Below are positions 52,487 to 59,372 of a stretch of DNA of 64,000 bases, piece after piece. The notes below the pieces were generated by a model, which was given only the letters and a program-made list of their open reading frames with translations, had not been told where the DNA came from and did not search any database. Each line of letters starts with the position of its first letter. Position 1 is the stretch's first letter. The position numbers and the translations under genes are program-made. Origin of the DNA: Marinimicrobium sp050113635. GTDB lineage: Bacteria > Pseudomonadota > Gammaproteobacteria > Pseudomonadales > Cellvibrionaceae. The stretch is taken from the NCBI RefSeq assembly GCF_050113635.1, contig NZ_JBNJLT010000001.1:806001-870000 (forward strand), in the 5' to 3' direction.

Positions 52487-53479
52487 TCAGCGCGACAGCG
52501 CTACCGTCACGCTTTCGACGCTCAGCAGGCGATGCGAGCGACTCAAACTCGCACGCCAAGTCATACTCAACGCCTTCTCTTCAGGTCTAACAAAGACGGT
52601 TTCCAGTTGAGGCTGCATTGACTCAGAGCCTCGTTTGCACTTGGCACTCACTGAAAGAATCACTTTCGGTAGCCGACTGCGCCATTCACCGGCAGGAGAA
52701 AACCCTGAGAACGTCATTGGCTCTTCACCAGAAAGCCAACCCGGATAGACAAGCCCTGGGGAGGCAACATTAAAAAATCGTCTGGAAAAGTCCTCCGGCA
52801 CAAATGGCGCGCGTGTACGCTGCCAGTTTTGATCGTAAGTGCCTGCGTACTGCGCACGTGAGTGCCAGTGAGGTGCCACCGGACCAACACCGACCGGCTC
52901 CGGGTAATCATCGCGACTCCGAACTCCTCCCAGAGGGTGCTCTATATTGGGTAAAAGTTGCCCCTCAACCGACACATCCTGACAACGCCCTATAGCAAAA
53001 CGTCCTACCGGGTTCCGGTCGTCATACACCAACCAGCGCGATTGTTCGGCCACTGCACCACCGTATGCTCGCTCATAACGCAAAGGAATGCGCTCAAATG
53101 GTTCAGGATCACTGGGCTTCCCTCGCTCCCAAACCCGATCCCCGCATACCTTCAACTGATGCCGAAGAGAGCCAATATGGATACCTACCTCATGCCAGAG
53201 AACCCGACGTCCGTCGGGAGCACAGGCGTCGCCCTCGACAATAATATCTGTAGTGGATTTTCCGAGGTGAAGTTCACTAGGGTAGCGAAGGCTGGAAGTA
53301 GCGGGCTCAGTGAAATACTGATCTGCCTTCCAGATTGGCAACGGGTTGTCCGCAAGCGTCCAACTAGGAGACTCCCGAAACGATGCTTTCACTACTACAT
53401 ACAGAGCCTCGTCCCCACTATCGTCGTTCAGAGACATAAGTTCCGCTTGAAAGGGTGTGCGATTATTGAGCTGTAACAT
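52487..53479 (-). CDS. DUF2169 type VI adaptor-like protein
   Basis: A 330-residue protein of the DUF2169 family, found in T6SS spike cassettes between VgrG and PAAR/effector genes. The family blocks NRTPFQAELMSL at the N-terminus, ERIPLRYERAYGG near 130-142 and SPAEWRSR-like SPAGEWRSRLPK near 275 are visible. Members act as adaptors or chaperones for cargo on the spike. Here it may serve the PAAR-like or TIGR02270 protein. Confidence 0.88.
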   Translation of the reverse strand: MLQLNNRTPFQAELMSLNDDSGDEALYVVVKASFRESPSWTLADNPLPIWKADQYFTEPATSSLRYPSELHLGKSTTDIIVEGDACAPDGRRVLWHEVGIHIGSLRHQLKVCGDRVWERGKPSDPEPFERIPLRYERAYGGAVAEQSRWLVYDDRNPVGRFAIGRCQDVSVEGQLLPNIEHPLGGVRSRDDYPEPVGVGPVAPHWHSRAQYAGTYDQNWQRTRAPFVPEDFSRRFFNVASPGLVYPGWLSGEEPMTFSGFSPAGEWRSRLPKVILSVSAKCKRGSESMQPQLETVFVRPEEKALSMTWRASLSRSHRLLSVESVTVALSR

Positions 53480-53501
53480 TAGAAATCACTCGGGAAGCCA
53501 A

Positions 53502-54008
53502 TCAGTTCAGTTGAACCGCGGCACCCAGCACTCGGTTCACACCATCAGATCGGCTGACTAAATGCTGTCCCCTAAGAAGAATCTTTCCCTCAGCTGTTAG
53601 AGTGATGCTCGCTGCTCCACAACGCAATACTACTTTCCTATCCCCTTCGACCAATGTGGTCTGACCGTCTACCTCGACGGCAGGCGGATATTTTTTCTCC
53701 ACCTCCGGCAAAGGTTTCTCAAGTACCATATCGAGTGGCGAATGGACCAGACCCATTAAAACCGGCGTTCTGAGACCTCCACCTGCCAGCATGATAACCG
53801 CCTGTCGACCAATGTAGGCACGACACAAAGGTATTACAGATGTCACCTCCAGAGTGAGACTTTGATTCCCCAAAATTACTCTGACACTGGCAGCGCCCTT
53901 GTCGGTGATATCCACCATCGTCCCCAGAAGAACCTCTCCGGGACCTAGCGCCTGAACAGCTTCTTCAAGTACGTCAGTTGGCTGAAACTGATCAGTCATA
54001 TAATCCAT
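53502..54008 (-). CDS. DUF6484 protein of the vgrG cassette
   Basis: A 168-residue protein with a beta-rich N-terminal domain (about 20-85, GEVLLGTMVDITDKGAASV and LMGLVHSPLD), and a short C-terminal gp5-like segment (RCGAASITLTAEGKILLRG) resembling the end of VgrG proteins. It is found next to vgrG in other clusters. A spike-associated role is likely. ATG 54008 is used; ATG 53999 would also work. Confidence 0.75.
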   Translation of the reverse strand: MDYMTDQFQPTDVLEEAVQALGPGEVLLGTMVDITDKGAASVRVILGNQSLTLEVTSVIPLCRAYIGRQAVIMLAGGGLRTPVLMGLVHSPLDMVLEKPLPEVEKKYPPAVEVDGQTTLVEGDRKVVLRCGAASITLTAEGKILLRGQHLVSRSDGVNRVLGAAVQLN

Positions 54009-54026
54009 AAACCCTACTCCACACGA

Positions 54027-56009
54027 TCAATTACTTGTTACTTTGTTGCCCTTGATTGCAACAGTACCAGAGCCTTTAACATTGACACTCTCTCCCTTTA
54101 TGGTAATGTCGCCGTTGCTTTTCATATGAATCATCGCGGACCCAGTTTTTAACGTGATCTCATCATCGGCTTGCAGCTGAATGCTTTTAGCATTTAGCTC
54201 ATAACGTTCTTTAACATTCTCTCGATAACTGCCACCCACACGTTCTGACAAGTCCTTATTCACCGAAATGACCATGTTGTTTCCAATGGTTTCAGTGTGA
54301 TCTTCCTTCACCTCAAGATTCTTGCTTTTTCCAATAACTTCCCTGTGGTTCTCGCCTACCTCTATAGTTTTGTCCTTACCAACATTCTCACTCTGATTGT
54401 TATTGACTGTCTTCTTTCGATCATTCTCGATAATAGAACTTTCGTCGTTGCGAATGGTTTTTTGACGATTATTTTCAATAGTCAACGACTGATTGTTTTC
54501 AACCTCTACATCATAGTTCTTCTCGGCGTGCAGAAGGATCTGCTCACTGCCTTTCTTGTCCTCAAACCGAAACTCATTATAGTTATCCGGGCCACCCCCT
54601 TTTGTTGATCGGGTTTTAATACCGCTCTGGGTTTTAGAACTGTACACAGGTCGATTCTTTCCGTTATAAACGGCGCCGGTCACAAGTGGTCTATCAGGGT
54701 CTCCACTTAAGAAATCGACAACAACCTCCTGACCTATCCGGGGAATAAAAAAAGCTCCCCATTGATTTCCCGCCCAGGATTGGGTGACTCGCAGGAAACA
54801 AGAACTGCTCTCGTTACGCTCGCCCTCACGATCCCAGTGAAATTGCACCTTGATCCGGCCAAGCTCGTCGATGTAAACCTCCTCCCCTGCGGGACCAACT
54901 ACTGATGCAGTCTGAGGACCGCTCATTGTAGGCCTTCCATGCATTCTCATTGGGCGGATCGTTGTATCAGAGCGGACGCACAAGAACCGGTTGTTGTAGC
55001 TCTGGGCCCGCTCGCCTCCAGTTTTCTGCGTTTCATCGACGATTTCATGGTGCACCTCAAGAAGAACATAGTCCCCTTTTTCCTCCGAGGACTCGTGCTT
55101 GGCGAGGGTAAACTTTCCCCCGGCGACCATCTGGCTATAGTTGGAACTTCCACTTACCGTGTTCAACTCCAGCTCTTGTGCCTGCATTCGCATGCGGGGG
55201 TCGCGGTCGTGGTCTTGGGGATGGTAGTAACCCGGGTACTGATAAATCTCGAACTGGTTGCTATGCGCGAAGTCACTACTGCTTCGCGCGCTCAACATCA
55301 ATGATTTTCCGGGCTCCTTAAAATCAAAATCTGTTACCGTTACCTGGCCGGTTTGGTATCGGTAGGAGTGTTGCCACTGGCTAATTTTGGCGGTCGGGGA
55401 GCTACCCCCAGAGTATTCTAAAGCATCTTTCTGCAGAGAAGCGTATCCGTTGGACTGATCCAATAAAATCAACTTGTGCTTTCCATCCGTATGCTCGAAG
55501 TAGAACGAGATTCCATCTTCTTCCAATATTCGTAAAATAAAATGGAGATCGCTTTCACCATGCTGCACGCAGTATTCTCGGCGGGCTCCAGGGGCCGCAC
55601 GGAACTCAAAATCCTTTAGACCATTATTCGAGAATACTTCCGAAACAATATCTTTAGTGGTCTTATCCTGAAATATTCGGTGATTGATGTTATAGCGGAA
55701 AAACGCCAGCCATGGCTCCAGGATCATCGTATAGGTACGCGCATTATCGCGATCCACTTCCCCCACTTGAAAACAAGACACATGCCCGGAGAATACGCGG
55801 CCATGTTCGTCCTGAAGCGTAACGCTTCCAGCCTTTCCCATAATATCGGAGGGCCTGATTGACGGGCTTTCGGAGATTAACGTCACATCAAAACGATAGA
55901 GCCCGGATACGTACTCTGATCCAGAGAATTTTGTGACAAGAAAGGTGTCCTCCCCAAGGGAGAAGTCGCTGATCGTGACCAGTCTATTTTCCTGAGTAAG
56001 CTGCTGCAT
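54027..56009 (-). CDS. vgrG: Type VI secretion tip protein VgrG (TssI)
   Basis: A 660-residue trimeric spike protein, start ATG 56009 (an upstream in-frame frame extends into the hcp gap). The gp27-like base covers about 1-350, the OB fold carries GEEVYIDELGRIKVQFHWD near 395-413, and RIGQEVVVDFLSGDPDRPL near 440-458 is the family hallmark. The C-terminal needle (about 500-640) is a ladder of degenerate 8-residue repeats with 'N.. .I' spacing (NQSLTIEN, NDESSIIEN, GKDKTIEV), typical of triple beta-helices. No effector domain follows. Confidence 0.97.
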   Translation of the reverse strand: MQQLTQENRLVTISDFSLGEDTFLVTKFSGSEYVSGLYRFDVTLISESPSIRPSDIMGKAGSVTLQDEHGRVFSGHVSCFQVGEVDRDNARTYTMILEPWLAFFRYNINHRIFQDKTTKDIVSEVFSNNGLKDFEFRAAPGARREYCVQHGESDLHFILRILEEDGISFYFEHTDGKHKLILLDQSNGYASLQKDALEYSGGSSPTAKISQWQHSYRYQTGQVTVTDFDFKEPGKSLMLSARSSSDFAHSNQFEIYQYPGYYHPQDHDRDPRMRMQAQELELNTVSGSSNYSQMVAGGKFTLAKHESSEEKGDYVLLEVHHEIVDETQKTGGERAQSYNNRFLCVRSDTTIRPMRMHGRPTMSGPQTASVVGPAGEEVYIDELGRIKVQFHWDREGERNESSSCFLRVTQSWAGNQWGAFFIPRIGQEVVVDFLSGDPDRPLVTGAVYNGKNRPVYSSKTQSGIKTRSTKGGGPDNYNEFRFEDKKGSEQILLHAEKNYDVEVENNQSLTIENNRQKTIRNDESSIIENDRKKTVNNNQSENVGKDKTIEVGENHREVIGKSKNLEVKEDHTETIGNNMVISVNKDLSERVGGSYRENVKERYELNAKSIQLQADDEITLKTGSAMIHMKSNGDITIKGESVNVKGSGTVAIKGNKVTSN

Positions 56010-56123
56010 AAACGTCGCAACCTGAAAGCCGCACACAAAACGGGGCGGTATCGTTCCTTGCCTTTTAGCCGGGAATCTCCCGGGAGCACCGCCCCGAAGA
56101 TACAATCTCCGGGGCTTACAGCC

Positions 56124-56606
56124 TTACAGTGGTTTGGCTGTTGTCAAATCGTACCCAACCCGTTGCGGGCTGGAAGATTTGTTGGATTTATCGAAATCGT
56201 TGTAGTTCACCATAATTTTCGCAAAACTCAACGTGATCGTTTCCATTGGGTCACCGTCACCGGAACCGGAAATACTGTATCCGCTGACCAGACAGTCTTC
56301 CAGAACATAGTCCATATACTCGATGACCTTATCGGCACCGGTTTGAACAAACTTCACAGTAACTTTTTTACCCGCAGAACCGGTCACAGCCTCTTTAAAC
56401 AGTGCTGTCGCCGAGTTGTCGGCCATTTTTGTCAGAGTAATTTCACTGACGGTAGGGCGAGTTGCTTCGCGATTGGAAAGGTTTCCGGGCTCCATCGTAA
56501 TGCCACGGCCGACACCAAAATTCAGGGACTGAACAGCAATGTGGTCCTTATAACCATCCGCTGTTACGTTTCCTTTGATGCCTTCGTACTCAAGATAAAT
56601 TGCCAT
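56124..56606 (-). CDS. hcp: Hcp tube protein (TssD)
   Basis: A 160-residue protein forming the inner tube of the type VI machine. Hallmarks: MAIYLEYEGIKGN start, NFGVGRG, SEITLTKMADNSATALF and the VLEDCLVSGYSISGSGDGDPMETITLSFAKI core. It heads the cassette hcp-vgrG-DUF6484-DUF2169-PAAR-TIGR02270, with a sigma-54-like promoter about 115 bp upstream. Confidence 0.97.
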   Translation of the reverse strand: MAIYLEYEGIKGNVTADGYKDHIAVQSLNFGVGRGITMEPGNLSNREATRPTVSEITLTKMADNSATALFKEAVTGSAGKKVTVKFVQTGADKVIEYMDYVLEDCLVSGYSISGSGDGDPMETITLSFAKIMVNYNDFDKSNKSSSPQRVGYDLTTAKPL

Positions 56607-56968
56607 TTTTCGACTCCTTGCGTTTTCTGTTTATAGATATCAGAACTGAAAGAATTCCAGAACCGAGCAACATTCCCTGTCACCTTTTTTTCGCAACGAG
56701 AAGTACACGGAGGACAACTTTGCAACCCTGGTACCTGGCGCGGATGATAGTCAATTTAATAACTGACAACAACCGCGTTAGGAAAAATCCTTAACTTTTT
56801 AACAGTATCGAGACTGTGTTCACTTAATTCTAGAAAACTTAGGAATTCCATGAGAACTAGTTCAAACTTATAGCCGTACAAAAATCATTCAAATCATATC
56901 CATACTGGCGCATTCGTTTTTTTTCAGATTTTTCTAAAGAAAGCCTAATGAAGGCCAGCGACTGGTAC
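56607..56968. other. 362-bp intergenic region upstream of hcp
   Basis: No coding frame stands out. The hcp-proximal half carries the sigma-54-like element, and the distal half (56750-56960) is strongly A/T-rich, suitable for bending or activator binding. No hairpin terminator was found after the TonB-like gene. Confidence 0.65.
56721..56736 (-). promoter_or_regulatory. Sigma-54-like promoter of the hcp cassette
   Basis: On the minus strand the element AGGTACCAGGGTTGCA keeps GG-N10-GC and a perfect TTGCA -12 box, with two differences in the -24 box. It lies 115 bases before hcp. Sigma-54 control of hcp operons is common in type VI systems. Confidence 0.6.
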
Positions 56969-57541
56969 TCATGTTGGAAGAAACTCAATAGGGTAAATTA
57001 CCGTTATACTTTCTGAAGCTGTAGCGTCAAATTCAAACAGCAATATTCTCGACACAATACGTTGCTCAAAAATAGGGTTATTAAGATCACTGGATACCAT
57101 ATCGACTTCCGTCACCTGTCCTGTCGACGCTATGGTAATTTCCACGACCAATCTCCCTTGAAGTCCGGGTGTTTGGCGTCGGGCCCTCTTTTCCGCATCA
57201 GTCAAAGGCTCCGCGGGGCGTTCACGCTCCTTCCGCTCAACTACCGGTTGTGGTACGACTATCGGCGCAGGCTTGGGTAAAGGCTCTGCCTCAGGTTCTC
57301 GGGTCGGGGGCGGTTTGGTTTGATCGACAATAAAACGCACTACCCGCTCGGGAGTATCCGCTCTTGTCACACGGGCCGGTTCAGGCACATCTACCGAAGA
57401 TAGGACATTTATCACCGTCACCACAATAATCAGAAAGATGACCAAAAAGATTTTAAAGCTACGATCTCTCGATGACGTTGGCTGCCACTGCGTCACCAGC
57501 GTCCGGTAATCTGTAGCGGGTAGCGGCGGAGACACAGTCAA
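56969..57541 (-). CDS. TonB-like energy-transducer with AgmX/PglI-type C-terminal domain
   Basis: A 190-residue protein: short cytoplasmic N-terminus, one transmembrane helix (about 28-50), a Pro/Glu-rich periplasmic spacer (about 80-115, TREPEAEPLPKPAP), and a TonB-like C-terminal domain (about 125-190, GRLVVEITIASTGQVTEVD). TTG 57541 is the likely start: AAGGAG sits 7 bases upstream and the TTG overlaps the ExbD stop. It completes an ExbB-ExbD-ExbD-TonB set between the type VI kinase and hcp. Function in type VI secretion is unknown. Confidence 0.8.
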   Translation of the reverse strand: MTVSPPLPATDYRTLVTQWQPTSSRDRSFKIFLVIFLIIVVTVINVLSSVDVPEPARVTRADTPERVVRFIVDQTKPPPTREPEAEPLPKPAPIVVPQPVVERKERERPAEPLTDAEKRARRQTPGLQGRLVVEITIASTGQVTEVDMVSSDLNNPIFEQRIVSRILLFEFDATASESITVIYPIEFLPT

Positions 57542-58038
57542 GGACGCGCTCCTTGGGTTACTTCGCCAGCATCTCTGGCTGCGAAATTCACTTTTCTGAA
57601 TGCTAGAGAGCGGCTGGTTTCCACCACTTTTTGTATCGTATCGTAAGCCACGGCCTGGTCTGCAACTACCATCAATACATCTTCGCTACGTTCAGCTGCC
57701 AGCGATTGCCGGTACAGCAACTCCTCTCGCAATGGGTTCAGGATGCCATCGACCGTTCTTTTTGTATCCCGCACACTCATAACACGCCTCCCTTGGACTA
57801 CAATATCCTCCTCAGTAATCATGACCTGAAGATGGTTACCAGGATCATTACCACCATTTAGCTCTGGGAGCGTCAGCATCTTCTGTCCGGGAATATCCGG
57901 ATCGTTCGATGCGTTGATCAACAGGAAAAATACCAGAATAGTAAATATGTCCATAAGCGATATCAGATTCAGCCCCGGAACCTAGCGCATTTTCTGCTGA
58001 CGTTGAGTACGGCGCATTCTTCGGTTTTGTGGTTTCAT
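57538..58038 (-). CDS. ExbD/TolR-like protein, second copy, interrupted by in-frame TAG at codon 19
   Basis: Reading from ATG 58038, which overlaps the preceding ExbD gene as ATGA, gives 18 basic residues, a TAG at 57982-57984, then uninterrupted frame to TGA 57538 (166 codons). The residues straight after TAG, VPGLNLISLMDIFTILVFF, are the ExbD transmembrane block with the channel Asp. The upstream residues are the expected basic cytoplasmic tail. A restart at ATG 57954 would cut into the membrane helix. It is therefore either a readthrough gene or a fresh nonsense allele. All other features (GAGGA ribosome site, overlap with the TonB-like start) are intact. Confidence 0.75.
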
Positions 58039-58541
58039 GCTGCGTCCTCTACAGCCGGAGCCTTTCCTAAAGAGATATCCGGAAATAACTCCACCCGCTC
58101 CACTGCACCCATGCGTACTTGTTGAGTACTGGTGATCCGATCCATTATCTACATCATCAAATCGTACGATGCGTCAGGCTCTAGTAGCAGAGCTACACTC
58201 GTCTCTCTCGGAAACTTCGACTTTATTTCCAGTAAGGTACCCCGCAATCCATCCCAGGGCTCTTCACTGTCGTTTCTGTCAAGTTTTCGAATAAGCCCCA
58301 GCCGAGTCTCCCTGATTACAATCGCCTTTCGAGTCACCACCACCTGTAATTGCAAACCTTCAGCCACCTCGTCAGAACTTCCCTCAGCGTCGGCTCCCGG
58401 CAAGTTCAGCTCGAGCACTGTCATTCGCGAAAGAATCGCGGTAATCAGTAAAAAGGGAATCAGAATCACCATCAGGTTCATAAACGCCGTGATATTCAGC
58501 TCTGCCGCCTCTAAAGACTGATGCTTGCGTCGATAACGCAT
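58035..58541 (-). CDS. ExbD/TolR-like protein, first copy, interrupted by in-frame TAG at codon 131
   Basis: From ATG 58541 (2 bases after the ExbB-like TGA) the frame runs 130 codons to a TAG at 58149-58151, then a further 37 sense codons to TGA 58035. The N-terminal MRYRRKHQSLEAAELN, the membrane segment (about 24-44), and the periplasmic domain are normal. The residues after TAG (IMDRITSTQQVRMGAVERV, then ELFPDIS) are the ordinary C-terminal helix and strand of ExbD, so the break is not a natural end. In many relatives the TAG position, before 'xMDR', is a Gln or other polar residue. Compare the neighbours on both sides. Confidence 0.78.
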
Positions 58542-58543
58542 GA

Positions 58544-59161
58544 TCAATCCCTGGTCATCAAGTTCAGACACTTCATTGCCGAAGTTTCGATACTATCGAC
58601 CACTCGAGAGGTTTTGTTAGCGAGGTACGAATGTAAAAGCAGGAGGGGGATCGCAGCGCACAGCCCCAGCGCAGTTGTGTTCATTGCCACAGAAATGCTC
58701 GCAGAGAGCATATCGGCTTTTTCCTAAGGATTTGCGTTTGCAACAGCTGTAAACGCACTGATCAGACCCAGAATCGTGCCCAGCAGTCCCAACAAGGTAG
58801 CCACATTTGCCAGCGTCGCAAGGTAGTGGGTACGCTGTTCAACTTCGGGCATTACTTCCATCACGCCCTCCTCCATAGCGGCCTCCATTTGTTCTCGAAT
58901 AGGCACTCCCTTGAGTCGGGAGAAGCCGTAGTTTAGAACCCGACCCAGCGGATCATTGAGGTCTATTACTGACTGTGATGCCCCGTCGTAATCCCGTGCC
59001 TTCAACATCGGAGCCAGCTTCATCCACAAACACTGAACCGATTTTTGAGTTCGGCTAAGGTAGAACATCCGATCCGCAGCAATGGCAAGCCCGACCGCCA
59101 TGACCAAAAATATGATCCACATAAACAGACCACCATCCTGAAAAAAGCGAATAAGTTCCAT
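58544..59161 (-). CDS. TolQ/ExbB/MotA-type proton channel protein, interrupted by in-frame TAG at codon 146
   Basis: ATG 59161 (GAGGAAA ribosome site) opens MELIRFFQDGGLFMWIIF, the first membrane helix of an ExbB. At 58724-58726 a TAG interrupts VANANP-EKADMLSASIS. The following 59 codons include the third membrane helix (LGLCAAIPLLLLHSYL) and end at TGA 58544, 2 bases before the ExbD start. The family normally reads straight through here, and stopping at TAG would remove the last helix. Total length of 205 is standard. The protein would energise its two ExbD partners and the TonB-like protein. Confidence 0.8.
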
Positions 59162-59172
59162 AGTTTCCTCGA

Positions 59173-59361
59173 CTAGTGACGTTTGCGTACAGTAATTGAT
59201 TTGGTAATTTCTTCTGCGCTGCTTGAGCGCCCATTGACCCAAGCGTCCAACTGATCCAGTAACTGACGCCGATGAAAGCGATAGGTCGTCCGGGATACTC
59301 GATGATTCTGATAATCTGATACCACCTGGTGAAGCTGGCGAAGCGCCGTCTCTGTGCTCAT
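59173..59361 (-). CDS. Small hypothetical protein of the type VI cluster
   Basis: A 62-residue protein, no signal peptide, charged and probably helical in its first half. The start ATG has an AAGGAT ribosome site 12 bp after the kinase stop, and it ends with TAG 11 bases before the ExbB-like start. Position between the kinase and the ExbB module suggests it belongs to the operon. I do not recognise a family. Confidence 0.65.
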   Translation of the reverse strand: MSTETALRQLHQVVSDYQNHRVSRTTYRFHRRQLLDQLDAWVNGRSSSAEEITKSITVRKRH

Positions 59362-59372
59362 ATTGTTATCCT

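Noticed and set aside
56692..56706. A second sigma-54-like site upstream of hcp
   Set aside because: The -24 GG is not conserved (TGTAC), and a better match exists at 56721-56736.
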